DNA of 41,856 bases from Streptomyces candidus (GCF_014207445.1 NZ_JACHEM010000029.1:1-41856), one strand, 5' to 3'. Shown: positions 32,960 through 41,766, counted from the first letter of the stretch. Notes: generated by a model not told the origin, from the letters alone. A program made the numbers and translations.

Positions 32960-34213
32960 ATGGCTTCGCTTGAGGACTCGGCACGCATGCTCCACGCCTT
33001 GCTGCGGGCCAGTCATCTGTCGGCGTTCGAGGAGCTTCCTGCACTGGTGGCGTACCACGCCGGCGAGGCCGGGCTGCGCGGGACGCGCGTTTACGTGGCG
33101 GACATTCAGGAGGTGGTGTTGCGGGAGGCCACCGGGCAGGGACTGGACGCCGGGCATGGTGGTCGGGAACTGCGGATCGACGCCACGCTGGCGGGCCGGG
33201 CCTTTCGCGATGGGCAGTGTTATTCCGCGCCGGCCGGCGGCCGGGTGCAGCACTGGTTGCCGGTGTCGGACGGAGCCGAACGCCTCGGCGTGCTGCGTGT
33301 CGACACCGACGGTAAACCGGATGAGCACACGCAGGTGACGATGGAGGGCCTGGCGTCGCTGGTGGGCCTGCTGCTGGCTTCCAAGCGCCACCACAGCGAC
33401 TCCTATGCCCGTTTGACCCGGGTCCGTCCAATGTCGGTGTCTGCGGAGATGCAGTGGACGCTGACGCCGCCGCGGACGTTCGCGGACAAGCGGGTGACCG
33501 TCACCGCAGTGATGGAGCCTGCCTACGCCACTGCTGGTGACGCCTTCGACTACGCCCTGGCCGGGGACACGGCTCACCTGGCAGTTTTCGACGCCATGGG
33601 CCACGACGACGCAGCCGGGCTGACCGCGAACCTGGCCGTGGCTACCTGCCGTAACCAACGTCGCCAGGGCAACGGCCTCACTGAGGCCCGCGACGCCATC
33701 GAAGCCACGCTGATCGAGCAATTCGCCCAGTCTCGCTACGCGACCGCCGTGCTGGCCGACCTGGACCTCCATACCGGTGTGCTGACTTGGATCAACTGCG
33801 GCCACCATCCACCGGTCCTGATCCGCGGCCGACGCTGGACTACCCACCTGCACTGCACCCCGACCCACCCGGTGGGCACCGGCCTCGGCCTTCCCGCGAC
33901 GCTGTGCCGCGAACAGCTCGAGCCCGGCGACCAACTGCTGCTCTATACGGACGGCATCATCGAAGCACGCGATACGAGAGGGCGGGAATTCGGTCACGAC
34001 CGGTTCGTCGACTTCATCATCCGCCACCAGGTCGACGGCCTGCCCGCACCGGAGACCCTGCGCCGCCTCGTGCACGCGGTACTCGAGCATCACGACGGGC
34101 ACCTCAACGACGACGCCACGGTCCTTCTCTGCGAATGGCACGGCGCCCCGCAAACCGCTGCACCCGCACAGACCCCCGGGCGCTGCGACTCGGCCGGCCC
34201 TGAGGAGAGCTGA
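32960..34213 (+). CDS. GAF-PP2C (SpoIIE/RsbU-type) serine phosphatase
   Basis: The 417-residue protein has a GAF-like sensor domain (about 10-150, with YVADIQEVVLREATGQGLD and LGVLRVDTDG) and a C-terminal PP2C phosphatase. The phosphatase metal motifs are visible: VFDAMGHDDAAGL, LTWINCGHHPPVL, LLLYTDGIIEARD and LNDDATVLLCEW. RsbU-type enzymes dephosphorylate anti-anti-sigma factors to switch on stress sigma factors. Its neighbours encoding DUF2795 and KGG proteins fit a stress regulon. The ATG at 32960 has only a weak ribosome binding site. An N-terminal paralogue fragment lies at 17932. Confidence 0.9.
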   Translation: MASLEDSARMLHALLRASHLSAFEELPALVAYHAGEAGLRGTRVYVADIQEVVLREATGQGLDAGHGGRELRIDATLAGRAFRDGQCYSAPAGGRVQHWLPVSDGAERLGVLRVDTDGKPDEHTQVTMEGLASLVGLLLASKRHHSDSYARLTRVRPMSVSAEMQWTLTPPRTFADKRVTVTAVMEPAYATAGDAFDYALAGDTAHLAVFDAMGHDDAAGLTANLAVATCRNQRRQGNGLTEARDAIEATLIEQFAQSRYATAVLADLDLHTGVLTWINCGHHPPVLIRGRRWTTHLHCTPTHPVGTGLGLPATLCREQLEPGDQLLLYTDGIIEARDTRGREFGHDRFVDFIIRHQVDGLPAPETLRRLVHAVLEHHDGHLNDDATVLLCEWHGAPQTAAPAQTPGRCDSAGPEES

Positions 34214-34219
34214 CCGGGG

Positions 34220-34670
34220 GGGTGCTGCCGACTGAAGTGCCTGAGACAACATCCTCAGCATGGGCGGAAGAGCCCGCCGAGGGCACGACGGCACCCGCCG
34301 CCACGGCAAGCTTTCCACCCGGCCTCTCTTTCGCCCGTCTCTGGTCGGCCGCCGTCACGGAGCCGCTGCGCATCCCGGTCACTGCTCACCGCCCCGGTCG
34401 GCTGTTGCGCGATCTCGATCTCCTCGCTGGGTGGACCGACCTGGTCTGCTGGTTCCGGCAGGACTCCGAGTCCCTCGCGCGCGACACATACCCCGTCCGC
34501 CCAGTGCATGGTGCGCATGAAGCCGGCGGTCGGCGAACCAGCCCAGAGGATCTGCAAAGTCTCACCAAGGCCGCCGAGCTCTGCGAACGGGCATCGAAAG
34601 CGGAGATCCCGGTCCGGGCGAAAATCAACCCACGACCAGCTGATCAAGGTGCTCCAGAAGGCGGCAACCG
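34220..34670. pseudogene. Scrambled remnant of a second ku gene
   Basis: On the - strand, 34380-34524 reads FMRTMHWADGVCVAREGLGV, then SEEIEIAQQ. This parallels ILHTMHWADEVRDPREELDV and SQEIETAQQ of the intact Ku, with a further shifted match down to about 34220. On the + strand, about 34570-34665 reads ELCERASKAEIPVRAKIN and, in another frame, HDQLIKVLQKAA, matching the Ku C-terminal ELASKADIPGRSKMN. The middle and end of Ku thus lie in opposite orientations with frameshifts, so this locus was inverted and is decaying. Confidence 0.6.
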
Positions 34671-34728
34671 CAGCCTCACCCGCGGTGCCTTGGGCTTCCT
34701 CAATGAACCGCTGTGGGCAAAAGAAGGA

Positions 34729-34759
34729 GGGCCCAGTCCCCATGGAGGGGACCGGGCCC
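34729..34759 (-). terminator. Terminator after the KGG gene
   Basis: GGGCCCAGTCCCC (34729-34741) pairs with GGGGACCGGGCCC (34747-34759) with one mismatch and an ATGGA loop, 38 bases past the KGG-gene stop. Confidence 0.7.
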
Positions 34760-34796
34760 ATACGGCGCGCTTACGCCACCGGGAGAAGCGGCAACG

Positions 34797-35030
34797 TCAC
34801 TGGTTGCCGCCGCCGGACTCCTGACCGCCCTTGCGGCCGGCCTCCGAGGCACGCTCGCGGTCGTTGGCGAAGTTGCCGCCGGACTCCTGACCGCCCTTAC
34901 GGCCAGCCTCCGAGGCACGCTCCGGGTCGTTGGCGAAGTTGCCGCCGGACTCGTGCCCGCCCTTGCGGCCGGCCTCCGAGGCACGCTCGCGGTCGTTGGC
35001 GAAGTTGCCGGAGTTGTCGGACGCAGTCAT
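34797..35030 (-). CDS. KGG-repeat stress protein (GsiB/Con-10-like)
   Basis: The 77-residue hydrophilic protein has three near-identical repeats of about 24 residues, each with GNFANDRERASEAGRKGG and then x-E-S-G. These are KGG-type stress-induced motifs seen in GsiB and conidiation protein Con-10. Such proteins are disordered and linked to desiccation or general stress. At DNA level the repeats are about 72 bp and nearly identical. AAAGGAG lies six bases before the ATG at 35030. Upstream to 35130 holds its promoter. Confidence 0.9.
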   Translation of the reverse strand: MTASDNSGNFANDRERASEAGRKGGHESGGNFANDPERASEAGRKGGQESGGNFANDRERASEAGRKGGQESGGGNQ

Positions 35031-35129
35031 GACTGCTCCTTTCACTCAATCGCGGACCTTGACAACAACACGGGTGCCCAACAGCTTCGGGGCTAATCAC
35101 CCATTTAACTCCCCTTTGCCAACTCCTCG

Positions 35130-35450
35130 TCACCACCACCGGCCCCTCACTGCAACCACCCACCGACCTGCAACAACAGGTAACGTCCGCTCCCCTCCCA
35201 GCACCGGCGCAGCGTGGCGAGCAGCGGGCGTCCTCAGCGGGGCGGTCATCTCCAGCACCGGCACCCCGGGCCTGCGGCGCGCGCACCACGAGGTCGGCAC
35301 GCTGCACGTAGCTGCTGCCGAGCCGATGGGCGATTTCGGTCTGGAAGCCGAGCCGGTGGCCGATCCGCGTGCGGTGGAGTTCGGCGGCCGTCGAGGTGAC
35401 CGCCGGGGCGTGGTCGCCGTAGCCGGTACTGAGCAGCCGGTGACCGGGGC
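35130..35450 (-). pseudogene. Decayed replication-relaxation-like gene fragment
   Basis: Reverse frames read HRLGFQTEIAHRLGSSYVQR and ADLVVRAPQ, continued in another frame by GVPVLEMTAPL. The A-D-L/A-V-x-R-A-P-x-x-G-V-P-V-L pattern resembles replication-relaxation family proteins of Streptomyces plasmids. At least one frameshift, no start and no full length. A further protein-like piece (KDPYLVVERYCAEV, about 35610-35660) lies upstream in a third arrangement. Confidence in the family is low. Confidence 0.35.
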
Positions 35451-35722
35451 GTCCTTCTCTTCGCGGTGCGCCGAGACCCGCGGCGAGGTGGGGGCCAGCT
35501 CTCCGAGACGCAGGCCGCACCCGAGGGCCGGCGCTCGGAACTGCCGGTGCTCGACCTTGCCGCACGCGCCGGAGCTCCGAGACGGTGTGGGCTGCCACCG
35601 GCAATCAACCTCGGCGCAGTACCGTTCGACGACAAGGTACGGATCTTTGGTCAGGTCCAGCCCAGGGTCTGTGTGAACAGGCGGAACCTGTGCCCGATGC
35701 CGGAGCGTCGCAGGTAGGCCTG

Positions 35723-37195
35723 TCACAGACGGTCGACATCGGCAGGGTCGGCGTCCGTGCCGGGCCACCTAGTACTCCAGCAGCGTTTCGCTATATGCCT
35801 GGTCAGGGGCGCCGTCGGAAGTGTAGTTGGCTGATGGTGTGTCAGGGGCGGTCTTGGCGGACCGCCCCTCCAACGAGTGGCGGCGTCGCTGGTAGTGGCC
35901 TTGCCGGGCGACGGCCTGCTCGCGGTCATGGCCGGGTCGGTCCGGTGAGTCGTGGCCGGCGCGTCGGGCGCTCGCGGTGGAACGGGAGACAGTGTGTAGT
36001 TCCAGTCACCGTGGAAGGTGTTGGGTGTATCGGAAGGGGCGTGGGACTCGGCGGGTGTGACGCTGATGCCGAGGTCGTAGCTGCCTGCGTCCAGTTCGGC
36101 CCCGATGGTCAGGCCGGTCCTGGTTGTCGTGGCGGCGATGGTTTCGAGGACGACCTGGTAACTGGTCAGCGGTCGTCCTCGCCAGTTCGCGGTGATGTGA
36201 CAGAACATCCGGTGTTCTATCTTGTTCCACTTCGAAGTTCCCGGCGGTAGGTGACGGACCGTGATCTCCAGGCCGCTCTCTCGTGCGAAGGCGGCAAGGT
36301 TGCTTTTCCAGGTCCAGCGGCGGGGGTCGTTGGAGCCGCCGGAGTCGGCGGTGATCAGGAGCTTGTCGGCATTGGGGTGGTCCGCCCGTCCGCGGTGCTG
36401 CCACCAGCGTCGGATGGACTCCACCGCGAACTCGGCGGTGTCGTGGTCGGTGCCGACGTTGACCCATCCGCTGTTGTTGGCAATGTCGTAGATCCCGTAG
36501 GCAATCGCCATGGGCTGGTCGTTGGCGGTGAACGTGTGGCAGTCCACCTTGATCGCGTTCTTGCCCGGCCGCCAGGTGCGACCGGGCCGGTCCCGGTTGC
36601 CGAGCCATTCCTTGGCCTTGGTGTCGACGCTGATCACCGGCTGGGCATCGTTGAGGAACGCGGCGGCGGTGGCATTCAGGTGGGTGAACTGGGCATCGCG
36701 GTCCGGATGGCTGATGCCCTCTGTTGTCTTCGCGGTTCCCTGCAGGCTGTAGCCCAGGGTGTGCAGCAGGTGTCCGACGGTTGAAGCGCTGACCGGGTGG
36801 CCCTGTGCGGTGAGGGTCGAGGCCAGGGCCCGTAACGACAGTGTGGTCCATCGCAACGGGGAGACGGGGTCGCCTCGGGTGTGCGGCTCGATCAGCGACT
36901 CCAGCGCGGGCATCAGGCCAGGATCGGTGTCTGTCAGCCGCTTGCGGCCCGCACCTGGAGCCCGGACGCGCAGGGTCGGTGAGGAGCGACCGTCCAACTC
37001 GGCCATACCTCGCGCGATGGTTGCAGTGCTGGTGCCGGAGGCGGCGGCGACCCGGACAATCCCGCCACGGCCGAGGGCCGTCGCCTCACTGGCCAGGTAC
37101 AACCGACGGCGGCGCTCATCGAAGTGCGGCAGAATCTGATCGAACTTGGCCCGCAGAGCACCAGCGGCAACACGGCCTGACAGACACAGAGTCAT
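35723..37195 (-). CDS. ISAzo13-family transposase
   Basis: The 490-residue frame has an N-terminal helix-turn-helix (AAASGTSTATIARGMAEL), then the ISAzo13/Rhodopirellula-type DDE core: VISVDTKAKEWLGN (first Asp), a middle LLITADSGGSNDPRRW (second Asp) and KWNKIEHRMFCHI (Glu), with HGDWNYTLSP near residue 410. Its last roughly 55 codons run out through the left arm to 35723, so the natural C-terminus was probably lost when the element's end was replaced. ATG at 37195. The core is intact and could still make protein. Confidence 0.85.
   Translation of the reverse strand: MTLCLSGRVAAGALRAKFDQILPHFDERRRRLYLASEATALGRGGIVRVAAASGTSTATIARGMAELDGRSSPTLRVRAPGAGRKRLTDTDPGLMPALESLIEPHTRGDPVSPLRWTTLSLRALASTLTAQGHPVSASTVGHLLHTLGYSLQGTAKTTEGISHPDRDAQFTHLNATAAAFLNDAQPVISVDTKAKEWLGNRDRPGRTWRPGKNAIKVDCHTFTANDQPMAIAYGIYDIANNSGWVNVGTDHDTAEFAVESIRRWWQHRGRADHPNADKLLITADSGGSNDPRRWTWKSNLAAFARESGLEITVRHLPPGTSKWNKIEHRMFCHITANWRGRPLTSYQVVLETIAATTTRTGLTIGAELDAGSYDLGISVTPAESHAPSDTPNTFHGDWNYTLSPVPPRAPDAPATTHRTDPAMTASRPSPGKATTSDAATRWRGGPPRPPLTHHQPTTLPTAPLTRHIAKRCWSTRWPGTDADPADVDRL
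35770..35884 (+). repeat. Left inverted arm
   Basis: Begins TAGTACTCCAGCAGCG and includes the hairpin AGGGGCGGT-CTTGGCGG-ACCGCCCCT. It matches the right arm except two substitutions and one single-base indel. Confidence 0.85.
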
Positions 37196-37234
37196 GTCTC
37201 AGGCTCCCACCAATACCCCTCCGCCGAGCACTTA

Positions 37235-37584
37235 TTGAAATACGGGCCCCGGCGGTGCCGGAGTACTGGCGCTGGACGCCTGCGGAGGTAGTGCCCTTCT
37301 TGAGGAAACCGGTGTCATCGAGGATGAGCACCCCGCCGTCCTCGCCGAGTTCGTCAGCGACGTATGTCTGCAGGTCGTCGCGGACATCGTCGGCATTCCA
37401 GTTGGCCCGGCTCAGTAGGTTCGGCCAGTTGCCAGCCGTTCTTGCGGCCGACCGGGCCGAGCAGGGCGCGGACGTAGTCACGCATGCGGCCCCGCAGGTC
37501 GGCGCGGCCGAAACGGTGGCCGATGCGCAAGAAGAGGTCGTTGACTTCACGGTCCCAGGTTGCGTCGGCAAGGTCGTCGATCAT
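37235..37584 (-). pseudogene. IS701-family transposase, N-terminal fragment
   Basis: From an ATG at 37584 the protein reads MIDDLADATWDREVNDLF and RMRDYVRALLGPVGRKNGWQ. After a frameshift at about 37425 it continues LSRANWNADDVRDDLQTYV, GVLILDDTGFLKKGTTSAGV and QRQYSGTAG, where it stops matching at about 37240. The L-I-x-D-D-T-G-F-x-K-K-G block carries the first catalytic Asp of IS701 transposases. Everything after it is missing; ISAzo13-type sequence follows. Confidence 0.85.
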
Positions 37585-37621
37585 GCGGGGAGGCTTCCCT
37601 CATCACCGCTCAGACAGTTCC

Positions 37622-37738
37622 CGCCGCCACTCGTTGGAGGGGCGGTCCGCCAAGACCGCCCCTGACACACCATTAGCCAACTACACTTCCGACGGCGCCC
37701 CTGACCAGGCCATATAGCGAAACGCTGCCGGAGTACTA
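37622..37738 (-). repeat. Right inverted arm
   Basis: Reverse complement of the left arm over about 115 bp, lying 38 bases upstream of the IS701-type start. The AGGGGCGGT...ACCGCCCCT hairpin it contains could block read-in transcription. Confidence 0.85.
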
Positions 37739-37766
37739 ACGAAAAACTCAGTAATCACTCGTCCGG

Positions 37767-38789
37767 TCACAGGCCCAGGACCGTCGCCACCAGTTCGCTG
37801 CGGCTGCGGACACCGGTCTTCGCGAACACACTCTTCAGATGGTCCTGCACGGTCGCCGCGGTGATGTGCAGTTCCACGGCGATGGTCCGCGACGGCAGAC
37901 CGGCGACGACTCGCGCCAGCACGTCCCGCTCGCGCGGTGTAAGCCCGTACGCGAGCAGCAGTATCTCGGCCACGTCGGCGGCCGGCGCCGGATGTACCGT
38001 CACGGCGATGGCCGCCGGGTGCGGGCCACCACTCAGCGGCGAGGCCTGGACGGAGAGCCACCGGCCCGAGCGGCTGCGGATGCGTCCGTACGCCGGCAGC
38101 TCAGCGCCCCTTCCCCGTGCGGCCACCTCCAGGATCGCGGACGGCAGTTCCGCCTGCGACGGGCCCAGCTCGTCCCGCCAGAGTTTCGCGGCCAGGTTCT
38201 CCGAAAACAGCCGCAAGTCCTGGTCGAGCAGGAGCACTCCGGCCTCGGACGGGCCCGCAGCGGTGTCGTCGGGTGCCCGGTGGGCGGCCCGGCGCAGGGC
38301 CACACCGACCGGGGCGGACAGCCGCCGCAGGACGCCGACGTCGGCCGGGGTGAAGTCGGGTCGCCGGCCGCCGCGGAAGAGGGCGACGACGCCCCAGCAT
38401 CGGCCGTCCACCACGAAGCCCGCCCGCAGCTCGTGCCGTGCGTCGATCATCGGCAGCACGGTCCGGTAGCGGTGGCTGGATTCCGGATCACCGCCGGTGG
38501 CCGCACCCAGCGTGCCCGCGGAAACCTCGGAGCGGGCCAGCGCCGCGAACTTCAGGACGTCGTCCACCAGGTACTCGTTGTGCGCGGCGGCCGCGGCCGC
38601 CTCCGGTACGAGCCCGGCGCTGACTTGGTCGGCGGTCAGCAGCGTCATCGGGTCGATCGTGCTGAAGCAGTAGGAGTCGGCCGGGATGAGGCGTGTCAGC
38701 CGGTCGGCGATCCGGCGGCGCAGTATTCGGGAGTCGAGGTCGAGACGGCAGATCGCCTCGATGTCGCGCACGGTCTCGCGCCGGGCCAT
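37767..38789 (-). CDS. LuxR-family regulator with GAF-like sensor domain
   Basis: The 340-residue protein has an N-terminal sensor region (about 1-170, GAF-like, with LIPADSYCFSTIDPMTLL and AGFVVDGRCWGVVALFRGG), a PAS-like middle (GVLLLDQDLRLFSENLAAKL) and a C-terminal LuxR helix-turn-helix (LTPRERDVLARVVAGLPSRT, AAELHITAATVQDHLKSVF type, residues about 280-340). Start is uncertain: ATG 38789 is used, GTG 38801 and 38810 are alternatives. It is divergent from the 134-residue protein and SDR genes across about 108 bp and probably controls them. Confidence 0.9.
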   Translation of the reverse strand: MARRETVRDIEAICRLDLDSRILRRRIADRLTRLIPADSYCFSTIDPMTLLTADQVSAGLVPEAAAAAAHNEYLVDDVLKFAALARSEVSAGTLGAATGGDPESSHRYRTVLPMIDARHELRAGFVVDGRCWGVVALFRGGRRPDFTPADVGVLRRLSAPVGVALRRAAHRAPDDTAAGPSEAGVLLLDQDLRLFSENLAAKLWRDELGPSQAELPSAILEVAARGRGAELPAYGRIRSRSGRWLSVQASPLSGGPHPAAIAVTVHPAPAADVAEILLLAYGLTPRERDVLARVVAGLPSRTIAVELHITAATVQDHLKSVFAKTGVRSRSELVATVLGL

Positions 38790-38897
38790 CGGGGAACTCA
38801 CCCTTGCCACGGTATCCCAGAAATGTGGGAGGGCCGCCCGACCTCCAGGCGCCTACCGTGGGTCCGAGAAACCCCAGGTCACCGGAGGTACACCGAC

Positions 38898-39302
38898 ATG
38901 TCCCCGTCCATGCTCAACGTCGGACTGGATCCAGCGCTGGTGGACGACGCGCCCTCGTCACGGGCGGCGTTCCCTGAAATCGACGCCGAGGCGGTCCGGG
39001 CCGGAATGGCCGCGGGCCGGGCTCGGCTCGAGGAGCTCGGCCTCAGCGTCGATGTCTGCCTGCTCGACTACGGCCGCACGGCCGAGGCGGTCTTTCGCGC
39101 CGCGTTGACCGCCAAGGACTACGACATCGTGCTGATCGGCGCCGGCGTCCGGCTGGACCCGGAGCTGACCCCGCTGCTGGAGGTGCTGGTCAACACCACC
39201 CACGAGCTGGCACCCGACGCGAAGCTCTGCTTCAACGTCAGCCCGACGACGGCTGTCGAAGCCGTCCAGCGGTGGTGGCCCGAACACAAGCCGCTGGTCT
39301 AG
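38898..39302 (+). CDS. Small Rossmann-like conserved protein
   Basis: The 134-residue protein contains LGLSVDVCLLDYGRTAEAVF, DYDIVLIGAGVRLDPELTPL, EVLVNTTHELAPDAKLCFN and AVEAVQRWWPEH, an alternating beta-alpha pattern with a D-x-V-x-I-G-A-G-V turn reminiscent of response-regulator-like or NAD-type folds. GGAGG precedes the ATG. It begins the operon with the SDR gene, divergent from the LuxR regulator. I recognise the pattern as recurrent in Streptomyces beside SDR genes but cannot state a function. Confidence 0.75.
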   Translation: MSPSMLNVGLDPALVDDAPSSRAAFPEIDAEAVRAGMAAGRARLEELGLSVDVCLLDYGRTAEAVFRAALTAKDYDIVLIGAGVRLDPELTPLLEVLVNTTHELAPDAKLCFNVSPTTAVEAVQRWWPEHKPLV

Positions 39303-39331
39303 GCGCTCCATAGCACTCAAGAGACGATTCG

Positions 39332-40129
39332 ATGAACGGGAGGCGGTCTTCCGCCATGTCGGCAAGAGCACTCGAGGACAAGGTCGCACTGGTCACCGGC
39401 GGCAGCCGGGGCATCGGCCGGGCGATCGCGGAGCGGCTCGCCCAGGACGGCGCCGCCGTCGGCGTCACCTACGCCCGCGACGAGACGGCGGCGAGCGAGA
39501 CCGTCGGAAACATCCGCAAGAACGGAGGACGGGCCTTCGCACTCCAGGCGGGGCTGGGCGAACGCGGCGACGCGGCCCGCCTCTGGGCCGCCTTCGACGC
39601 CGCGGGCACGGAGCACGTGCCCGACGGGAAGCTCGACATCATCGTCAACAACGTCGGCATCGGGGATTTCGCATCCCTGGAGTCGTTGACCGAGGACGCC
39701 TTCGACAAGGTCTTCGCCGTGAACGTGCGTGCACCGTTCTTCGTCACGCAGCAGGGACTGCCGCACCTGCGCGACGGGGGCCGGATCATCAACATCTCCA
39801 GCTCCGTGGCCCGCCTGGCCACGCCGGGAATGATCGCCTACGGCGCCACCAAGGGAGCCCTGGACAACTTCAGTCTCGCCCTCGCCAAGGAGCTGGGCCC
39901 CCGGGGCATCACGGTCAACTCGGTGGCCCCCGGAACCGTCCTCACCGATGCCAGCGCGGCCACCCTGCTGGGCGATCCGCATGCCGAGGCGCAAGCGGCG
40001 TCTCTTGCCGCCCTCGGCCGGATCGGGCGGCCGGAAGACATGGCCGACATCGTGGCCTTCCTCGCCTCCGACGACGCACGCTGGGTAACCGGCCAGGTCA
40101 TCGACGCAACGGGAGGCACGGCCCTCTGA
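39332..40129 (+). CDS. Short-chain dehydrogenase/reductase
   Basis: This is a classical NAD(P)-dependent SDR: cofactor motif TGGSRGIG, NNVG (as NNAG), a Ser in ISSSVAR, and the YGATK catalytic Tyr and Lys, ending VTGQVIDATGG. It should reduce a ketone or oxidise an alcohol in the cytosol; R at the end of the glycine motif and Y-A-R-D after strand 2 favour NADPH. Two starts are possible: ATG 39332 (265 residues) and ATG 39356 (MSARALEDK), the latter closer to the family norm. It follows the 134-residue gene by 29 bases. Confidence 0.92.
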   Translation: MNGRRSSAMSARALEDKVALVTGGSRGIGRAIAERLAQDGAAVGVTYARDETAASETVGNIRKNGGRAFALQAGLGERGDAARLWAAFDAAGTEHVPDGKLDIIVNNVGIGDFASLESLTEDAFDKVFAVNVRAPFFVTQQGLPHLRDGGRIINISSSVARLATPGMIAYGATKGALDNFSLALAKELGPRGITVNSVAPGTVLTDASAATLLGDPHAEAQAASLAALGRIGRPEDMADIVAFLASDDARWVTGQVIDATGGTAL

Positions 40130-40137
40130 CGTGCTAG

Positions 40138-40290
40138 GAGAGGAACACCGTCAAGCGGCTGATCAACAAGATGAAGGCCTGGCGTGGCATCGCCACCCGG
40201 TACGACAAGTCTCCCGACAGCTACCTCGCCGGCCTCCACCTACGCGCCTCGATGATCTGGCTTAAGGACCTCACCCGAGCCACCCATTGA
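40138..40290 (+). pseudogene. C-terminal remnant of an IS5-type transposase
   Basis: The frame VKRLINKMKAWRGIATRYDK, SPDSYLAGLHLRASMIWLKD with a stop at 40288 is the well-known E-x-x-x-x-x-L-K-x-W-R-G-x-A-T-R-Y-D-K end of IS5-family transposases, including the last catalytic region. The rest of the gene is absent, so it is a scar of a deleted element directly behind the SDR gene. Confidence 0.8.
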
Positions 40291-40309
40291 TCGGAACTCA
40301 ATACGGTCC

Positions 40310-41194
40310 CTAGTAGTTGGTGGCCCGGATGGGGAGGCGTCCGTGGTCGTGTGCGTAGGCGGCGAAAATGTGTTCGGGATTGCCCTCGATTCTGAGGAAC
40401 TGCCGTCCCAGTACTGTCGCGAGGCTTTCCAGCGCGTGGGTCAGCATGGCTGCGCTCATGCGGACATCGTCTCTCCGCGATTGGCGGCCCTCGGCTGCGA
40501 GATCCGCGGCGTAGCTGGTCATCGCGGCCAGGGAGGGGCTGTCGTCGCTGTCTGGGAAGTAGTACATCTGGGAGTGTTGGTTCAGGTCGACGCTGACCTG
40601 GCTGACCTGGACCGCCAGGCTTTCCAGCAGGTGGGCAATGAACGCCGTGTCCACCGGGCTCACGGTCTCCCGTGCGGTGCGCAGCGATGCGAGGTGGAGG
40701 GCCAGGACGCGCCTGCGGGCCAGGGCCGGGTAGGTCTGTCCCACCCAGGAGACCGCCGCTGTCAGGAGGGCGAATCCGATCAGTGCCTGGAGGGGGGCGG
40801 CGATGCGGAGCCAGGCATCGGTCGGAACGATATCGCCGAAGCCGAGGGTGGCGACGCCGACGAGTGAGAGATAGAGCGCGTCGAGAAGGTCGGCACGCTG
40901 TCGGGGCTGGAGGCCGGGGCTGAAGGAGAAGCCTTCGGGCATGTGGGCGAAGTAGATGAGCGTCCAGCCGGCCACGACGATCGATGTCCATCCCAGGATC
41001 ACCGCGACCATGGCGGTCGGCCCGGCGACAGCGGTGAGGCCCGGCCTGCTGACGCGCCGGGACAAGCGCCACAGCCCGTGCAGCATCAGCGCGCTCAGAC
41101 TGCCGCGTCCGCTGGGATGCCACAGCGTGTGGAACACGTCGCGCAACGCCACCAGAACCAGACCAACTCCTGCCGCAGAGATGAACCAGTTCAT
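40310..41194 (-). CDS. Two-pore-type potassium channel protein
   Basis: The 294-residue protein has an N-terminal hydrophobic helix (1-20), a pair of helices around a pore loop with the selectivity filter TLGFGD (116-121, ALYLSLVGVATLGFGDIVPT), and a following helix (LQALIGFALLTAAVSWVGQT). A soluble helical domain of about 140 residues follows. This is the Ion_trans_2 layout; a tetramer or dimer would conduct K+ across the membrane. TLGFGD replaces the commonest TVGYGD, as seen in several bacterial channels. ATG at 41194; no neighbour in operon. Confidence 0.88.
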   Translation of the reverse strand: MNWFISAAGVGLVLVALRDVFHTLWHPSGRGSLSALMLHGLWRLSRRVSRPGLTAVAGPTAMVAVILGWTSIVVAGWTLIYFAHMPEGFSFSPGLQPRQRADLLDALYLSLVGVATLGFGDIVPTDAWLRIAAPLQALIGFALLTAAVSWVGQTYPALARRRVLALHLASLRTARETVSPVDTAFIAHLLESLAVQVSQVSVDLNQHSQMYYFPDSDDSPSLAAMTSYAADLAAEGRQSRRDDVRMSAAMLTHALESLATVLGRQFLRIEGNPEHIFAAYAHDHGRLPIRATNY

Positions 41195-41766
41195 GCGGCT
41201 ACCTCAGTGTGGCCCGTGACAGCTGTGCCGGGCGCACGAGTTCTGTGGATCACGGGCGTGGTGGACATGCGATTGATCATGGCAGAGGCGTTTCGCGTGG
41301 ATGGGACTTATCGAGACTGCATCGAACAGCGGGCTCCGTGCCTCAGCGCGTGCCCGGCTTGTCTCCGTTCACACGCGGACCTCTCGACCCGCCCCGGAGC
41401 GGGTGCTCGGTCCCCGGGCGTCCCTGAACCGCGGGCTCTGCGGCGTCCCGCCGACGACGCAGCGAAACTCAGGGGCGGCTTGAACCGGGCGGAGTTGAGG
41501 GAGTCCTGCGGACGGACTCCGCTGCTGCACCGCCCTGACCGGCTACGACTCCCCCGCCCGACCGACCGTCGTACACGGCAGCTCCCTCACCCGCATGCCA
41601 CGGCGGGATGAGCGTCGGGTGGACAGCGGTACCAGAACTCGCAGCGGTGTGCGGGCCTCAGCCATCCGCCACTCACACCCGCTACGCGCCGGGCCATTTG
41701 GGCCGTCCGGGGCATCGGGGCGTGTACCTACACATGCCTGCGGCGGCGAAGGGGAAGCGGGGTGGC
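41195..41766. other. Gene-free interval
   Basis: I find no gene in these 572 bases; they separate the divergent channel and antiporter-like genes and would hold their promoters. Confidence 0.4.

Larger units (their letters stand above)
35769..37739 (-). mobile_element. Nested insertion unit with 115-bp inverted arms
   Basis: The unit of about 2 kb is bounded by nearly identical inverted arms (35770-35884 and 37622-37738), flanked by CTAG at the left and CTAA at the right, like the YTAR target of IS701-type elements. Inside are an ISAzo13-type transposase gene and the N-terminal end of an IS701-family transposase adjoining the right arm. The likeliest history is an IS701-like element invaded by an ISAzo13-like one, with loss of the IS701 C-terminal half and one ISAzo13 end. 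It is probably not independently mobile. Confidence 0.65.

Noticed and set aside
32633..34318. 561-codon reverse frame opposite the PP2C phosphatase
   Set aside because: Antisense shadow; the + frame has all PP2C motifs.
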